A model generated the notes under the pieces. It was not told where the DNA came from. It worked only from the letters and a program-made list of their open reading frames with translations, and did not search any database. The position numbers were made by a program, and so were the translations under genes. Positions 22,111 to 29,584 of a DNA stretch of 64,000 bases are shown here, piece after piece. The stretch's first letter is position 1; every line of letters begins with the position of its first letter. Source of the stretch: Candidatus Nitrosoglobus terrae (GTDB lineage: Bacteria > Pseudomonadota > Gammaproteobacteria > Nitrosococcales > Nitrosococcaceae); contig NZ_AP014836.1 in the NCBI RefSeq assembly GCF_002356115.1, positions 1,547,501 through 1,611,500 of the forward strand, given 5' to 3'.

Positions 22111-22192
22111 TAACTGGTGGCGGACGAACGCCGGTTCGGTCCCTATCACTTGAATATCAAGGCGGGCGTACGGCATGGATGGGCAGGTTGCT

Positions 22193-22458
22193 TCAAAGCA
22201 CTGCTTCCAGCCCCTTGCGATCGATGATGTCCAGCAGCTTCTGCGACGGCCCGCTGGGACACTTGTCGCCCGCCTCCCATTTCCGGACGGTGGACGTGCT
22301 GGTGTTTAGCACGCTAGCCAGCACGGCCTGACTCAGATGCAGCCGCTCGCGTAATGCCTTGATCTTCGCGGAATCGTCTGCACCGGCTCCAGACAGAGCG
22401 CGTCATACTTCTGCATCTTGCGCTTGTTGAGGATTTGCAGGAGATCGGCTTCGTTCAT
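22193..22458 (-). pseudogene. HTH (XRE/HigA-like) transcriptional regulator, frameshifted
   Basis: From the ATG at 22458 the frame reads MNEADLLQILNKRKMQKYDA followed by LCLEP. After a one-base shift near 22375 it continues with KIKALRERLHLSQAVLASVL, NTSTSTVRKWEAGDKCPSGP and a C-terminal DRKGLEAVL. This is the pattern of small antitoxin or YiaG-like repressors that follow a RelE/HigB-type toxin. No toxin gene is visible beside it. It lies 48 bp beyond the end of herA on the same strand, so it could once have been part of that operon. The frameshift probably inactivates it. Confidence 0.65.
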
Positions 22459-22506
22459 ATGAGCATCGCCTTCTACACAAAAGGCGGTATGGATACCCTA
22501 TTTCTC

Positions 22507-24291
22507 CTAATCACGCGACTGACGGCGCATGTTTTCTACTGCGGCAACCAGATCGACTTCCGCCTTGGGTTTGGCCCAGCGTGCCCAGAACGGAATTGTC
22601 GCGCTGCGTGGCTCGTGCCTAGGCTTCGACATCTTGATTCGGGTTGGCAGCAAAGTGGCATCGCCCACCACAATGGCTTCGCCCACATCCAGCGTCGGCA
22701 GCACTTCCATCAACCCTTCAAGGCTTTCCGGCAAGAGCTGCTTCACCACCGATTGATCGGTCTTGTTAGCAAGACGTAAACTGATGATGTTGCTGCACTG
22801 GCTGAGAATGGTCGTGCTAACATCCGAGGGCCGCTGGCTGACCACCATCAGGCCAACGCCGTGTTTGCGTCCTTCCTTAGCGATGCGCTCGTAATTCTCC
22901 AAGGCGCGTTTCTCCGGCGGGCCGGTAGATGCCGCGCTGCTAGGCAGGTACAGGTGAGCCTCGTCGCAAACGATCACGACGGGGTGCCGTGCATCGCCAT
23001 CTTCACCCGGGCTGCTCCAGAACTGAATCTGGTAGATCAACCGCCCGACCAAACCCACCACGACCGGCAGAATGTCGGAGGGCACCTCAGAGAAGTCGAT
23101 GATCTTGATGCCGGGATTGATGCCGTCTTTGACGTTACCCGTGCCGAGCAGCTTGTTCGCCAGCACGTGCAATGCCTCGTAAGCCTCGTACTCTTCTGGC
23201 ACCTGATACATGAACGCGTAGCGACAGTCGTCCATCTTGGTCTTCAGGCGAATAAGGAAGCGTGAGAGCTTGCCGTTCAGCGGACCTTTCTCGGTTTTAG
23301 GCTGGCCCTTTTTCGCGCCACTAGCGTATTCCTCGCCTGTAGGAATAAGCTCATCGTTCTTCTTGCCCAAAGATTCCACCAAGTCATTCAACTTATATGG
23401 CACCGGCGTATCGACCGTAAAGCCTTCAAGAAGCTCTGGCTTGCCAAGCACTTTGATAGCAGTGCGCTTCATCTCCACGACCGAATCCATCAATGCAAGC
23501 GCCTGATTAGGCGCGTTGTCACCCGAACGATCCACAAACACCGACTGCATTTCGTCGTAGGTCAGCAGCCAGAAAGGCAGGAAGATTGCGCCGTCGTTCT
23601 TGGCCTTGATGTCGCTGATGCCTGCGATGCGGTAATGTGAGGCGAACTTCATGCTTATATATTCGCCATGCAGGTCGAGCACAACGATGTTCGCATGAGG
23701 CAACTGCGCGGACTGCTCCAGAATGGAGGCCACAGTGAAGGATTTTCCCGACCCCGTGCTACCCAGCAACGCCACGTGCCTCTGGAAAAGCTTGTCTCCG
23801 TCGATATAGGCACTGGCCTTGCCGTCCAACGTGTAGGTTCCAACTTTGAGTGGAGCTACCGCATCGATCTTGGAAGACATACTCAAAATGCCCATGAAAT
23901 CTTCGAGGGACTTTTCCTCAATGGGGAACACGGGTCGGTTGATTTCGGGCAGGATGAAAACGGCTCGCGTGAAGGTGTCCTTGCGCTGCCCATCACGGGC
24001 GCGATAGGTGCCGACCAGACTGATCGAGATGCCATTTTCCTCTTGAGGCACATCAGACAGATTGGGGATCACATCGCCATCTGAAAAAGTCGGCAGTTTG
24101 GCCGGGTAACGCCAAACGTGTTCGATGATGCCGATCAACCATTCGTCTCCCATCGACTGGATAGCGACCAAACGACTGACGCGGGCCTTTTGCAGGCGAT
24201 GGCCGTCGATCACCCGCACGGCGATTCGTGAGGTTTCGACGCTGCGAACTTCGCCTAGGGATTGTTTTTCAGTGAAATTGAAAATACTCAT
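22507..24291 (-). CDS. herA: HerA-like hexameric ATPase of a SIR2-HerA defence system
   Basis: A 594-residue ATPase of the HerA/FtsK group. It has an N-terminal HAS-barrel-like region (residues about 1-130), Walker A GSTGSGKS (177-184), DLHGEY near 206, Walker B VVIVCDEAHLYLP (Asp443-Glu444), and the late motifs GVGLMVVSQRPSDV and SQCSNIISLRLAN. In SIR2-HerA systems this protein forms a ring that assembles with the SIR2 effector and moves or cuts DNA. It starts 7 bp after the SIR2 stop, so the two are one operon. It is far more GC-rich than the host genes, a sign of transfer. No lesion is visible. Confidence 0.9.
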   Translation of the reverse strand: MSIFNFTEKQSLGEVRSVETSRIAVRVIDGHRLQKARVSRLVAIQSMGDEWLIGIIEHVWRYPAKLPTFSDGDVIPNLSDVPQEENGISISLVGTYRARDGQRKDTFTRAVFILPEINRPVFPIEEKSLEDFMGILSMSSKIDAVAPLKVGTYTLDGKASAYIDGDKLFQRHVALLGSTGSGKSFTVASILEQSAQLPHANIVVLDLHGEYISMKFASHYRIAGISDIKAKNDGAIFLPFWLLTYDEMQSVFVDRSGDNAPNQALALMDSVVEMKRTAIKVLGKPELLEGFTVDTPVPYKLNDLVESLGKKNDELIPTGEEYASGAKKGQPKTEKGPLNGKLSRFLIRLKTKMDDCRYAFMYQVPEEYEAYEALHVLANKLLGTGNVKDGINPGIKIIDFSEVPSDILPVVVGLVGRLIYQIQFWSSPGEDGDARHPVVIVCDEAHLYLPSSAASTGPPEKRALENYERIAKEGRKHGVGLMVVSQRPSDVSTTILSQCSNIISLRLANKTDQSVVKQLLPESLEGLMEVLPTLDVGEAIVVGDATLLPTRIKMSKPRHEPRSATIPFWARWAKPKAEVDLVAAVENMRRQSRD

Positions 24292-24298
24292 CGTCGCC

Positions 24299-25375
24299 TC
24301 ATTCCAAGAATTTTTTCAGAAAATCATCAAGCTGCCAGAACGGCTCCGGGGATTGCAGCTTTTTCCCTCTCCAGTGGGACTCCGCTCCGTCACCCGACTT
24401 GAACAAGGCGATTACATGCGGGTGGTCGCGGAGCAATTTCTCAATGTTCGGAGTCACATCGCGCGTCACGATGATGACGGGCATTCCTGCCTCTAAACGG
24501 CACTTGATGACACCCTGTAAATGGTCGTCATTGAACCCGAAGCCGATGCACAACAAGGCCTCCGCCTTCGCGAGCACATCGTTCATCTCGGCACGTATTG
24601 CATCAAACACCGTGTTGACCATTACATCCTGATATTTGGATGGGCTAGGCACGACAATAGCTCGCCTTGCGACAGAAACGTCGTTGAGAACTTCCAGTAG
24701 CCCCTCATCAGTTTCTAGCCAGCTGATCGAGCCATGCGGCTTGTACAGGCGCACGGTTTTGCAGAGACGATGATCGACCTGCTGCTGGCGTTTTTCAGGC
24801 GCCAGAACACGGTTGTATTGCGTCTGGAAGAGCGGACGGGGTCGCGGCTTGCGCCGACGAAATCCGGTAAACCCAGTGTCTAGTGGAAGTTCCGCCAGAT
24901 CGCAAAAAAGCTCTAGCAACGTGTCGTAATTGGTCGTGATGACATGAACGCCTTCCGCATTTTGTGGCGAACCGTCGAGCAGTAGCTTCAAAAGGCGTGA
25001 TGGCGCGTGTCCGCCTGCTACTATTCCACCAAGAATAATCGTTTCTGCGGCAATGATCCTCTCAAGAATCAGCTTCGCGGTTTCTTCGCGTATTGCTGAT
25101 ACGATCTCACCCCGTTCTGCCATGCTAAGCGGAATGCCATTCAGTCCCGCCTCTAGATTCGCCTTTACCGCTTCGACCGATTGCGCCCAAGCATTCTGCG
25201 CGCCATCAGTAGTCAAAACACCGGGGACAGCGGTGGCCAAGTGCTCGGTCAAGGCTCCCATGTTGGGCAGGCCATAGCCGCAGGAGAGGCCCGACCCAAT
25301 GAGCAGCACCGGCGTTTTGCGGAAAACCTCTTGAATCTCCTTGAAGAAATCGTCTGGCAATTCAGCGGCTGTCAT
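24299..25375 (-). CDS. SIR2-family NAD-consuming effector of a SIR2-HerA defence system
   Basis: A 358-residue SIR2-like protein. The NAD-binding motif GSGLSCGYGLPNMG starts near residue 27. ITTNYD (Asn near 149) and YKPHGS (His near 214) hold the residues needed for NAD hydrolysis in this family, and GFGFNDDH (278-285) closes the Rossmann-like core. In known anti-phage systems of this type the SIR2 protein depletes NAD or works with HerA against phage DNA. The partner gene follows 7 bp downstream. The start at 25375 is close behind the stop of a truncated upstream gene. Both active-site residues are present, so it should be functional; that it defends this host is inference. Confidence 0.88.
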   Translation of the reverse strand: MTAAELPDDFFKEIQEVFRKTPVLLIGSGLSCGYGLPNMGALTEHLATAVPGVLTTDGAQNAWAQSVEAVKANLEAGLNGIPLSMAERGEIVSAIREETAKLILERIIAAETIILGGIVAGGHAPSRLLKLLLDGSPQNAEGVHVITTNYDTLLELFCDLAELPLDTGFTGFRRRKPRPRPLFQTQYNRVLAPEKRQQQVDHRLCKTVRLYKPHGSISWLETDEGLLEVLNDVSVARRAIVVPSPSKYQDVMVNTVFDAIRAEMNDVLAKAEALLCIGFGFNDDHLQGVIKCRLEAGMPVIIVTRDVTPNIEKLLRDHPHVIALFKSGDGAESHWRGKKLQSPEPFWQLDDFLKKFLE

Positions 25376-25388
25376 ATCTCATATCTGC

Positions 25389-25553
25389 TCAGTCGCCTCC
25401 GGAAAACTCCCGCTCCAGTGTCGCGGGCAACAGCTCGACGTTGGCGGCGCGGATGGCGGTGTACTTGTCTTTAAGTGCGGTGACTTCGGCTTGCAGGCTC
25501 ATACTGAGCGCGGTGTGTTCGCTGGGGCGTTCAACTGGTGTCGGACAAGCAAT
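25389..25553 (-). pseudogene. C-terminal scrap of a gene once upstream of SIR2, possibly type I R-M
   Basis: An open frame reads PVERPSEHTALSMSLQAEV, then KYTAIRAANVELLPATLERE, and ends at 25389, 13 bp before the SIR2 start. The coiled-coil style with a LLPATLER tail resembles C-termini of type I methylase or specificity subunits, but that assignment is weak. It opens right after a stop at 25556-25554 and has no start of its own. It suggests that the SIR2-HerA pair was once the end of a longer operon, cut off near the tmRNA gene. Confidence 0.35.
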
Positions 25554-25795
25554 CTAGTGGTGAATACATTTACCTCGTGGCCTAAAGTATAGATGGAGCC
25601 AGAGGTCAGAAAGAGCTTGGCTTTTGGCTCAGTCAGCGCGTTACTTCCATCATCGCAACTATCATGGAAAGCAAACACCATCCCTGCCACCCGCAATGAA
25701 GTGTGGGGCTTCTGGGGCGCGATGCTGAAACCCAGCGTAGTGCGGGGATTTCGGGCAATAAAAAGAGCTTGGAGACATACCCGAATCCTTGTATA
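25554..25795. other. Island end next to tmRNA, no clear gene
   Basis: GC-rich to mixed sequence without a convincing gene. An open frame on the - strand runs through it and into the tmRNA, but its beginning is only the translated tmRNA 3' end. Part of it (SLRVAGMVFAFHDSCDDG) might be a protein scrap; I do not recognise it. No integrase or clear duplicate of the tmRNA 3' end is visible. Confidence 0.4.
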
Positions 25796-26155
25796 TGGTG
25801 GAGGCGGCGGGAATTGAACCCGCGTCCGCAAGCCCTCCGCTTTTGGCGCTACATGCTTAGCCCAATCATTAATTTAACTAGCGGCTACCCGATGGGCAAG
25901 GAAAACAGCTAGCGATCCTAGTAAATTTTAGCGGATCGGCCCTAGGAAAACTTCACCACGATCTTGTGAGAGTCGACGCCTGAAATCTGAACGCACAAGC
26001 ACGGCTTCAGTCAGACGGCACCCTACTGGGTTTTAAGCAGCGAGTGCGTAGTTGTCGTCGTTGGCAACTATAAATTTGCAGCGTGATTAACGAGGTCACC
26101 GCACCTCGGCATGCTCCTCAAGTTTTGCTACCCGCGTCGAAGCCAAGTCGCCCCC
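25796..26155 (-). ncRNA. ssrA: Transfer-messenger RNA (tmRNA, 10Sa RNA)
   Basis: tmRNA rescues stalled ribosomes with SmpB and tags the peptide for proteolysis. The 5' end GGGGGCGACTTGGCTTCGACG starts at 26155. The 3' end has the T-arm GGGTTCAATTCCC and finishes CGCCTCCACCA at 25796; the two ends pair as an acceptor stem. The tag reading frame (26065-26033) encodes ANDDNYALAA and ends in TAA, identical to the tag I recall for Pseudomonas. Length is about 360 bases. smpB lies 211 bp upstream on the same strand. tmRNA 3' ends are common integration sites, and the accessory island starts directly after this one. Confidence 0.96.
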
Positions 26156-26198
26156 TTAGAGAAGTAAAATTTAAGCTCATTTTTAAGAATGAGTAGCA

Positions 26199-26207
26199 AT
26201 TATAGCA
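26199..26207 (-). promoter_or_regulatory. Extended -10 promoter of ssrA
   Basis: On the - strand the sequence reads TGCTATAAT: a perfect TATAAT box preceded by the TGn extension. It sits about 44 bases before the mature 5' end of tmRNA. No good -35 box is visible, which fits an extended -10 promoter. The transcript would carry a short leader that is trimmed during maturation. Confidence 0.65.
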
Positions 26208-26366
26208 TAGTGCCAATTAAAATTCCCAGCATTGCGACCCCACCGTAGTCTAATGAAGATTAAGCGGAGAAACATTACAATTAACCCCATGTTATTTACC
26301 CTCGCGCTCTGTGCGCCGCTCCGCTACGCAACATCGCTGGGGGTCATCGCGCGTCCTTTTACTCTT

Positions 26367-26846
26367 TCAATGAATTTTCAACAGACGTTCTTTTTGTCTA
26401 TTCCACTCCTTTTCTTTCTCATCAGCACGTTTATCATATTTATGTTTACCTTTAGCCAATGCAATTTCTAACTTTGCGCGCCCTCGTTTCCAGTATAAAG
26501 CTAAGGGAATTAAGCTATAGCCTTTACGCTCCACGGCCCCAATGAGTTTACGAAGCTCTTCGGCGTGAAGTAATAATTTCCGAGTTCTAAGGTTATCTGG
26601 GTGGATGTGAGTTGAGGCAGTATTTAAAGGCGTAATATGCGCTCCAAATAGCCATGCTTCCCCTTCCTTAAGGAGGCAATAACTCTCATTGATTTGTACC
26701 CGCCCCGCTCGCAGACTCTTAACCTCCCAACCTTCAAGCACTAAACCCGCCTCATAGCGATCCTCAAGAAAATAATCATGGCGTGCCTTGCGGTTTAATG
26801 CAATGGTATTGCTGGTTGATTCAGATGGTTTCTTTTTACTTTTCAT
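26367..26846 (-). CDS. smpB: SsrA-binding protein SmpB
   Basis: Binds tmRNA and delivers it to stalled ribosomes. The 159-residue protein has the SmpB signature [19 protein letters not shown], then GWEVKSLR, the stretch [20 protein letters not shown], and a basic C-terminal tail ([20 protein letters not shown]) that enters the mRNA channel. It lies just upstream of ssrA on the same strand, so the two partners are neighbours here. It is divergent from ratA across 226 bp. Confidence 0.97.
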   Translation of the reverse strand: MKSKKKPSESTSNTIALNRKARHDYFLEDRYEAGLVLEGWEVKSLRAGRVQINESYCLLKEGEAWLFGAHITPLNTASTHIHPDNLRTRKLLLHAEELRKLIGAVERKGYSLIPLALYWKRGRAKLEIALAKGKHKYDKRADEKEKEWNRQKERLLKIH

Positions 26847-27072
26847 ATAATATCAAGCTAATGGTTATCTTTTAGCTTTAATTAATACTTTGGTTTGGTA
26901 GATCATAGATAATTTAATATTATAATGTTTTTAAGAGAATTAATTATTCATATACCCTAATTTAATACCTAATATCAGCTTATCTTAGTCATTTTTATTA
27001 TGTCTACTCTAGGCATAATTACACCTCCCAGCTCAATGGATACCCTTGATATAAGCTAAAATATATGTCCCT

Positions 27073-27516
27073 ATGACCACATTAAACCGCAATGCTTTAG
27101 TACCCTACACGACTACCGAGATGTTTGCTCTTGTTAATGATATTGAATCCTATCCACAATTCCTCCCTTGGTGCCGTTCAACGCAAGTACATAGCCGCGA
27201 TCAAGACAACGTCTATGCCACTATAGAATTGGCTCAAGGCGTTATTCATAAGTCATTTACGACTCATAATCGGCTACAACAAAACAAAATGATTGAAATG
27301 CGCTTAGTGAAAGGACCTTTTCGTCATTTAGAAGGTCTTTGGCGCTTTGATCCCATTGGAGAGGTAGGTGAAGGTTGTCGAGTTTCCCTTGCCATGGAGT
27401 TTGAGTTTTCTAATCGTGTCATTAGCTTGGCTTTAGGTCCTATATTTAATGAAATTGTTGCTTCATTAGTGGATGCTTTTTGTAAGCGCGCTAGAGATTA
27501 TTATGGTCAGCGCTAA
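27073..27516 (+). CDS. ratA: RatA/COQ10-like START-domain protein
   Basis: A 147-residue polyketide cyclase/COQ10-type protein with MFALVNDIESYPQFLPWCRS near the start and FSNRVISLALGPIF at the end. The E. coli homologue RatA was reported to block 70S assembly as a toxin. Relatives bind ubiquinone, and that role may be more general. It overlaps rnfH by 14 bp and is divergent from smpB, the standard order in gammaproteobacteria. Confidence 0.92.
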   Translation: MTTLNRNALVPYTTTEMFALVNDIESYPQFLPWCRSTQVHSRDQDNVYATIELAQGVIHKSFTTHNRLQQNKMIEMRLVKGPFRHLEGLWRFDPIGEVGEGCRVSLAMEFEFSNRVISLALGPIFNEIVASLVDAFCKRARDYYGQR

Positions 27517-27790
27517 CATGATCAGCGTTGAAGTTGCCTATGCTCATCCTAGTAAACAAGCTATCCTCAAGATAGCTGTACCTGAAAATACTACCGTAGA
27601 AGAGGCTATTCAGATATCAAACATTCTTAAGCAATTTCCCGAAATTAATTTACATAAAAATGGTGTAGGTATTTTTAGCAAGCTAACTAAGCTGGATGCC
27701 CCTCTTTGCCATCAGGATAGAATAGAAATTTACCGTCCCTTAATCGCCGATCCTAAGGAAATCCGCCGTAAACGAGCGGCTAAAGTGTAG
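27503..27790 (+). CDS. rnfH: RnfH family protein (UPF0125)
   Basis: A roughly 95-residue ubiquitin-like-fold protein with ISVEVAYAHPSKQ at the start, the stretch NGVGIFSKLTKLDAPL and the family ending VEIYRPLIADPKEIRRKR (VEIYRPLIADPKE in E. coli; here IEIYRPLIADPKE). I take the ATG at 27503, which has AGAG 8 bases upstream and overlaps ratA. The ATG at 27518 is a fair alternative and gives an N-terminus shorter than in E. coli. Its function is not established; it is always paired with ratA. Confidence 0.9.
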   Translation: MVSANMISVEVAYAHPSKQAILKIAVPENTTVEEAIQISNILKQFPEINLHKNGVGIFSKLTKLDAPLCHQDRIEIYRPLIADPKEIRRKRAAKV

Positions 27791-27804
27791 TAATTTTATA
27801 AAAA

Positions 27805-28356
27805 CTATGGAGGTGGGGTTTTATCAGATTCACCCTCTTTAGCTGGCTGAGAAGAAATCTCTGTACCCTCCTTCGATGACTTTGTATCTGGAGGAGTATC
27901 TTTAGAATTATGACCCAAGCCTAACTTATTCATTAAACCACTAAATGGACCTGTAGACTCAGGCCGAGGAGGTACAATAACCGACGTTACCTGCTCTGAT
28001 TCTTCAGATTTTGGTTTTTGATAAGCACCGATCTTAACATCCCCGCTAACACGAAGAAGCTTATCATCTTTGAACCATACCGTGATAGTACGCTGCTCCC
28101 GTTGTTTTTTTCCTGATTTAAAGCTATAAACATAATACCAGCGATCAGGTAAAAAGGTATCCACTACCAAGGGAGTGCCCAAAACAAAAGTTACCTGTTG
28201 CTTACTCATTCCCAGTTTGAGTTTATCTAGCATATCTTGGGTTATAATATTACCTTGTTGAACATCAATTCGATAAATACCGGGCAAGCGCTCGGTACTA
28301 CAAGCGACTAAGGAGATACTTGCATATCCAATGATAAAAATGAGAAGCTTATCCAT
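27805..28356 (-). CDS. bamE: Outer membrane assembly factor BamE (SmpA/OmlA)
   Basis: Lipoprotein of the BAM complex that inserts outer-membrane proteins. The signal peptide ends in SLVAC with lipidated Cys near 19. The core has QGNIITQDMLDKLKLGMSKQ and the stretch VLGTPLVVDTFLPDRWYYVY. At 183 residues it is longer than E. coli BamE because of a Pro/Ser/Lys-rich C-terminal tail (from about residue 115) that looks disordered. It is divergent from fur, as in many gammaproteobacteria. Confidence 0.94.
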   Translation of the reverse strand: MDKLLIFIIGYASISLVACSTERLPGIYRIDVQQGNIITQDMLDKLKLGMSKQQVTFVLGTPLVVDTFLPDRWYYVYSFKSGKKQREQRTITVWFKDDKLLRVSGDVKIGAYQKPKSEESEQVTSVIVPPRPESTGPFSGLMNKLGLGHNSKDTPPDTKSSKEGTEISSQPAKEGESDKTPPP

Positions 28357-28466
28357 ATTGGCTGGGTAGTAGAGTAGAAAAATTAGCGGTCACTGCTGTC
28401 TAAGCAACAAGGATGATAATACCTGATAGTTGCTTTAAAGAACATTCTTTAACGGGGGTAAATATC

Positions 28467-28937
28467 ATGGAAAGTCAAGACCTACGTAAAGCCGGCCTTA
28501 AGGTAACTTTGCCACGGCTTAAAGTACTAGAAATCCTAGAAAATGGTTCTCAGCGCCATATGAGCGCAGAAGATGTTTATAAAGCATTGCTCGATCAAGG
28601 TGAGGAAATTGGGCTTGCCACTGTTTATCGCGTACTCACTCAGTTTGAAGCAGCGGGATTGGTCTCTCGCCATCATTTCGACGGCTGGCAAACGGGTAGT
28701 GGGCATTCTGTATTTGAGATGGATAGTGGAGAGCATCACGACCACCTATTATGCGTGCGCTGCGGCAAAGTCGAAGAATTTGTAGATAAAACTATTGAAA
28801 CACGCCAGCAAGAATTGGCCCATAAAGCTGGATTTCGTATGACCGATCATTGTCTCTATATTTACGGTATCTGCGCTAACTGCCAGCAAACTGAGCTGAG
28901 CAAAGAAGGTATCAAGGAAAATATCATAGAAGCGTAA
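28467..28937 (+). CDS. fur: Ferric uptake regulator
   Basis: Iron-responsive repressor of siderophore and iron-uptake genes. I choose the ATG at 28467 (156 residues, MESQDLRKAGLKVTLPRLK), because GGGGGT lies about 8 bases upstream and this matches the E. coli N-terminus. An in-frame ATG at 28413 would add 18 unrelated residues. The winged-helix part (EIGLATVYRVLTQFEAAGLV) and the metal sites HHDHLLCVRCGKVEEF and C-terminal CANC are present. It is divergent from bamE. Confidence 0.95.
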   Translation: MESQDLRKAGLKVTLPRLKVLEILENGSQRHMSAEDVYKALLDQGEEIGLATVYRVLTQFEAAGLVSRHHFDGWQTGSGHSVFEMDSGEHHDHLLCVRCGKVEEFVDKTIETRQQELAHKAGFRMTDHCLYIYGICANCQQTELSKEGIKENIIEA

Positions 28938-28960
28938 CGCGACTACTAGGATTTAGCATC

Positions 28961-29572
28961 TTGATACTCTCCCTTTTTAGCCCTAGCCGCTTCCTTATCT
29001 TTACCGCTATATTTGAGGGGGGACTGGCAGCGCTGTCCCTCTTCTTAGGATGGCTTACGGGAATAAATCCCTTCAATTATTTTACTATCAGTGGACATGC
29101 CCTTATCTGGGCTATTGTTGGAAGCTTTCCTTTAATACTATTTTTTATGCTTTTCTACCGCTTCCCAATTGGGCCATTGCGGCCTATTAAAGAGTTTTTA
29201 ATTAAAACCATAGCCCCTTACTTAAATACTTGCCACTGGTATGATCTGTTATTAGTCGCTCTATTGGCTGGCGTTTGTGAGGAATTATTTTTTCGCGGCT
29301 TCTTACAGTTATGGATAGAATCCAGTAGTGGCACGCTAATGGGTTTACTGGGTAGCAATCTAATATTTGCTTTAGCGCATTCTATCACTAAAACTTACGC
29401 CTTAATCGCAGGTTTAATTGGGGTTTATTTGGGCTTTTTACTTGATGTTAGTGAACAACGAAATCTATTTATTCCTATGGTAGTCCATACGCTCTATGAT
29501 TTTTTAGCCCTGATAGTCATTGTTCAATCATCTCGACGTAGACTAAGTAACCAGGCTTATTTAAATAAATAA
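28961..29572 (+). CDS. CPBP family intramembrane metalloprotease (CAAX-type)
   Basis: A 203-residue membrane protein with about six hydrophobic segments. The glutamic protease motifs are visible: EELFFRGFLQLW (EE-x3-R), FALAHSIT, and a late HTLYDF. In bacteria these proteins have varied roles such as bacteriocin immunity or protein processing; none can be assigned here. The start is a TTG at 28961 with AGGA about 9 bases upstream. It lies 23 bp after fur and may be cotranscribed. It sits between fur and recN, which are neighbours in many relatives. Confidence 0.85.
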   Translation: MILSLFSPSRFLIFTAIFEGGLAALSLFLGWLTGINPFNYFTISGHALIWAIVGSFPLILFFMLFYRFPIGPLRPIKEFLIKTIAPYLNTCHWYDLLLVALLAGVCEELFFRGFLQLWIESSSGTLMGLLGSNLIFALAHSITKTYALIAGLIGVYLGFLLDVSEQRNLFIPMVVHTLYDFLALIVIVQSSRRRLSNQAYLNK

Positions 29573-29584
29573 TTAATTACCGCT

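Noticed and set aside
22111-22145. tRNA-like or tmRNA-end duplicate (TGGTGGCGGACGAACGCCGG...)
   Set aside because: It resembles an acceptor end only over a few bases and does not fold as a tRNA arm set; it is not convincing as an att site.
22529-24496. Several plus-strand open frames opposite herA and SIR2
   Set aside because: They are shadows in GC-rich coding DNA. The - strand proteins have clear motifs.
16862-25795. Island integrase
   Set aside because: I searched both strands for tyrosine or serine recombinase motifs and found only the RAYT, which does not integrate islands at tmRNA.
25499-25831. Open frame of about 110 codons on the - strand
   Set aside because: Its start (MRTRVQFPPPP-like) is the translated 3' end of tmRNA. 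The rest has no family match.
26232-26471. Small plus-strand hydrophobic ORF near ssrA
   Set aside because: It overlaps smpB in antisense and has no ribosome binding site or family match.
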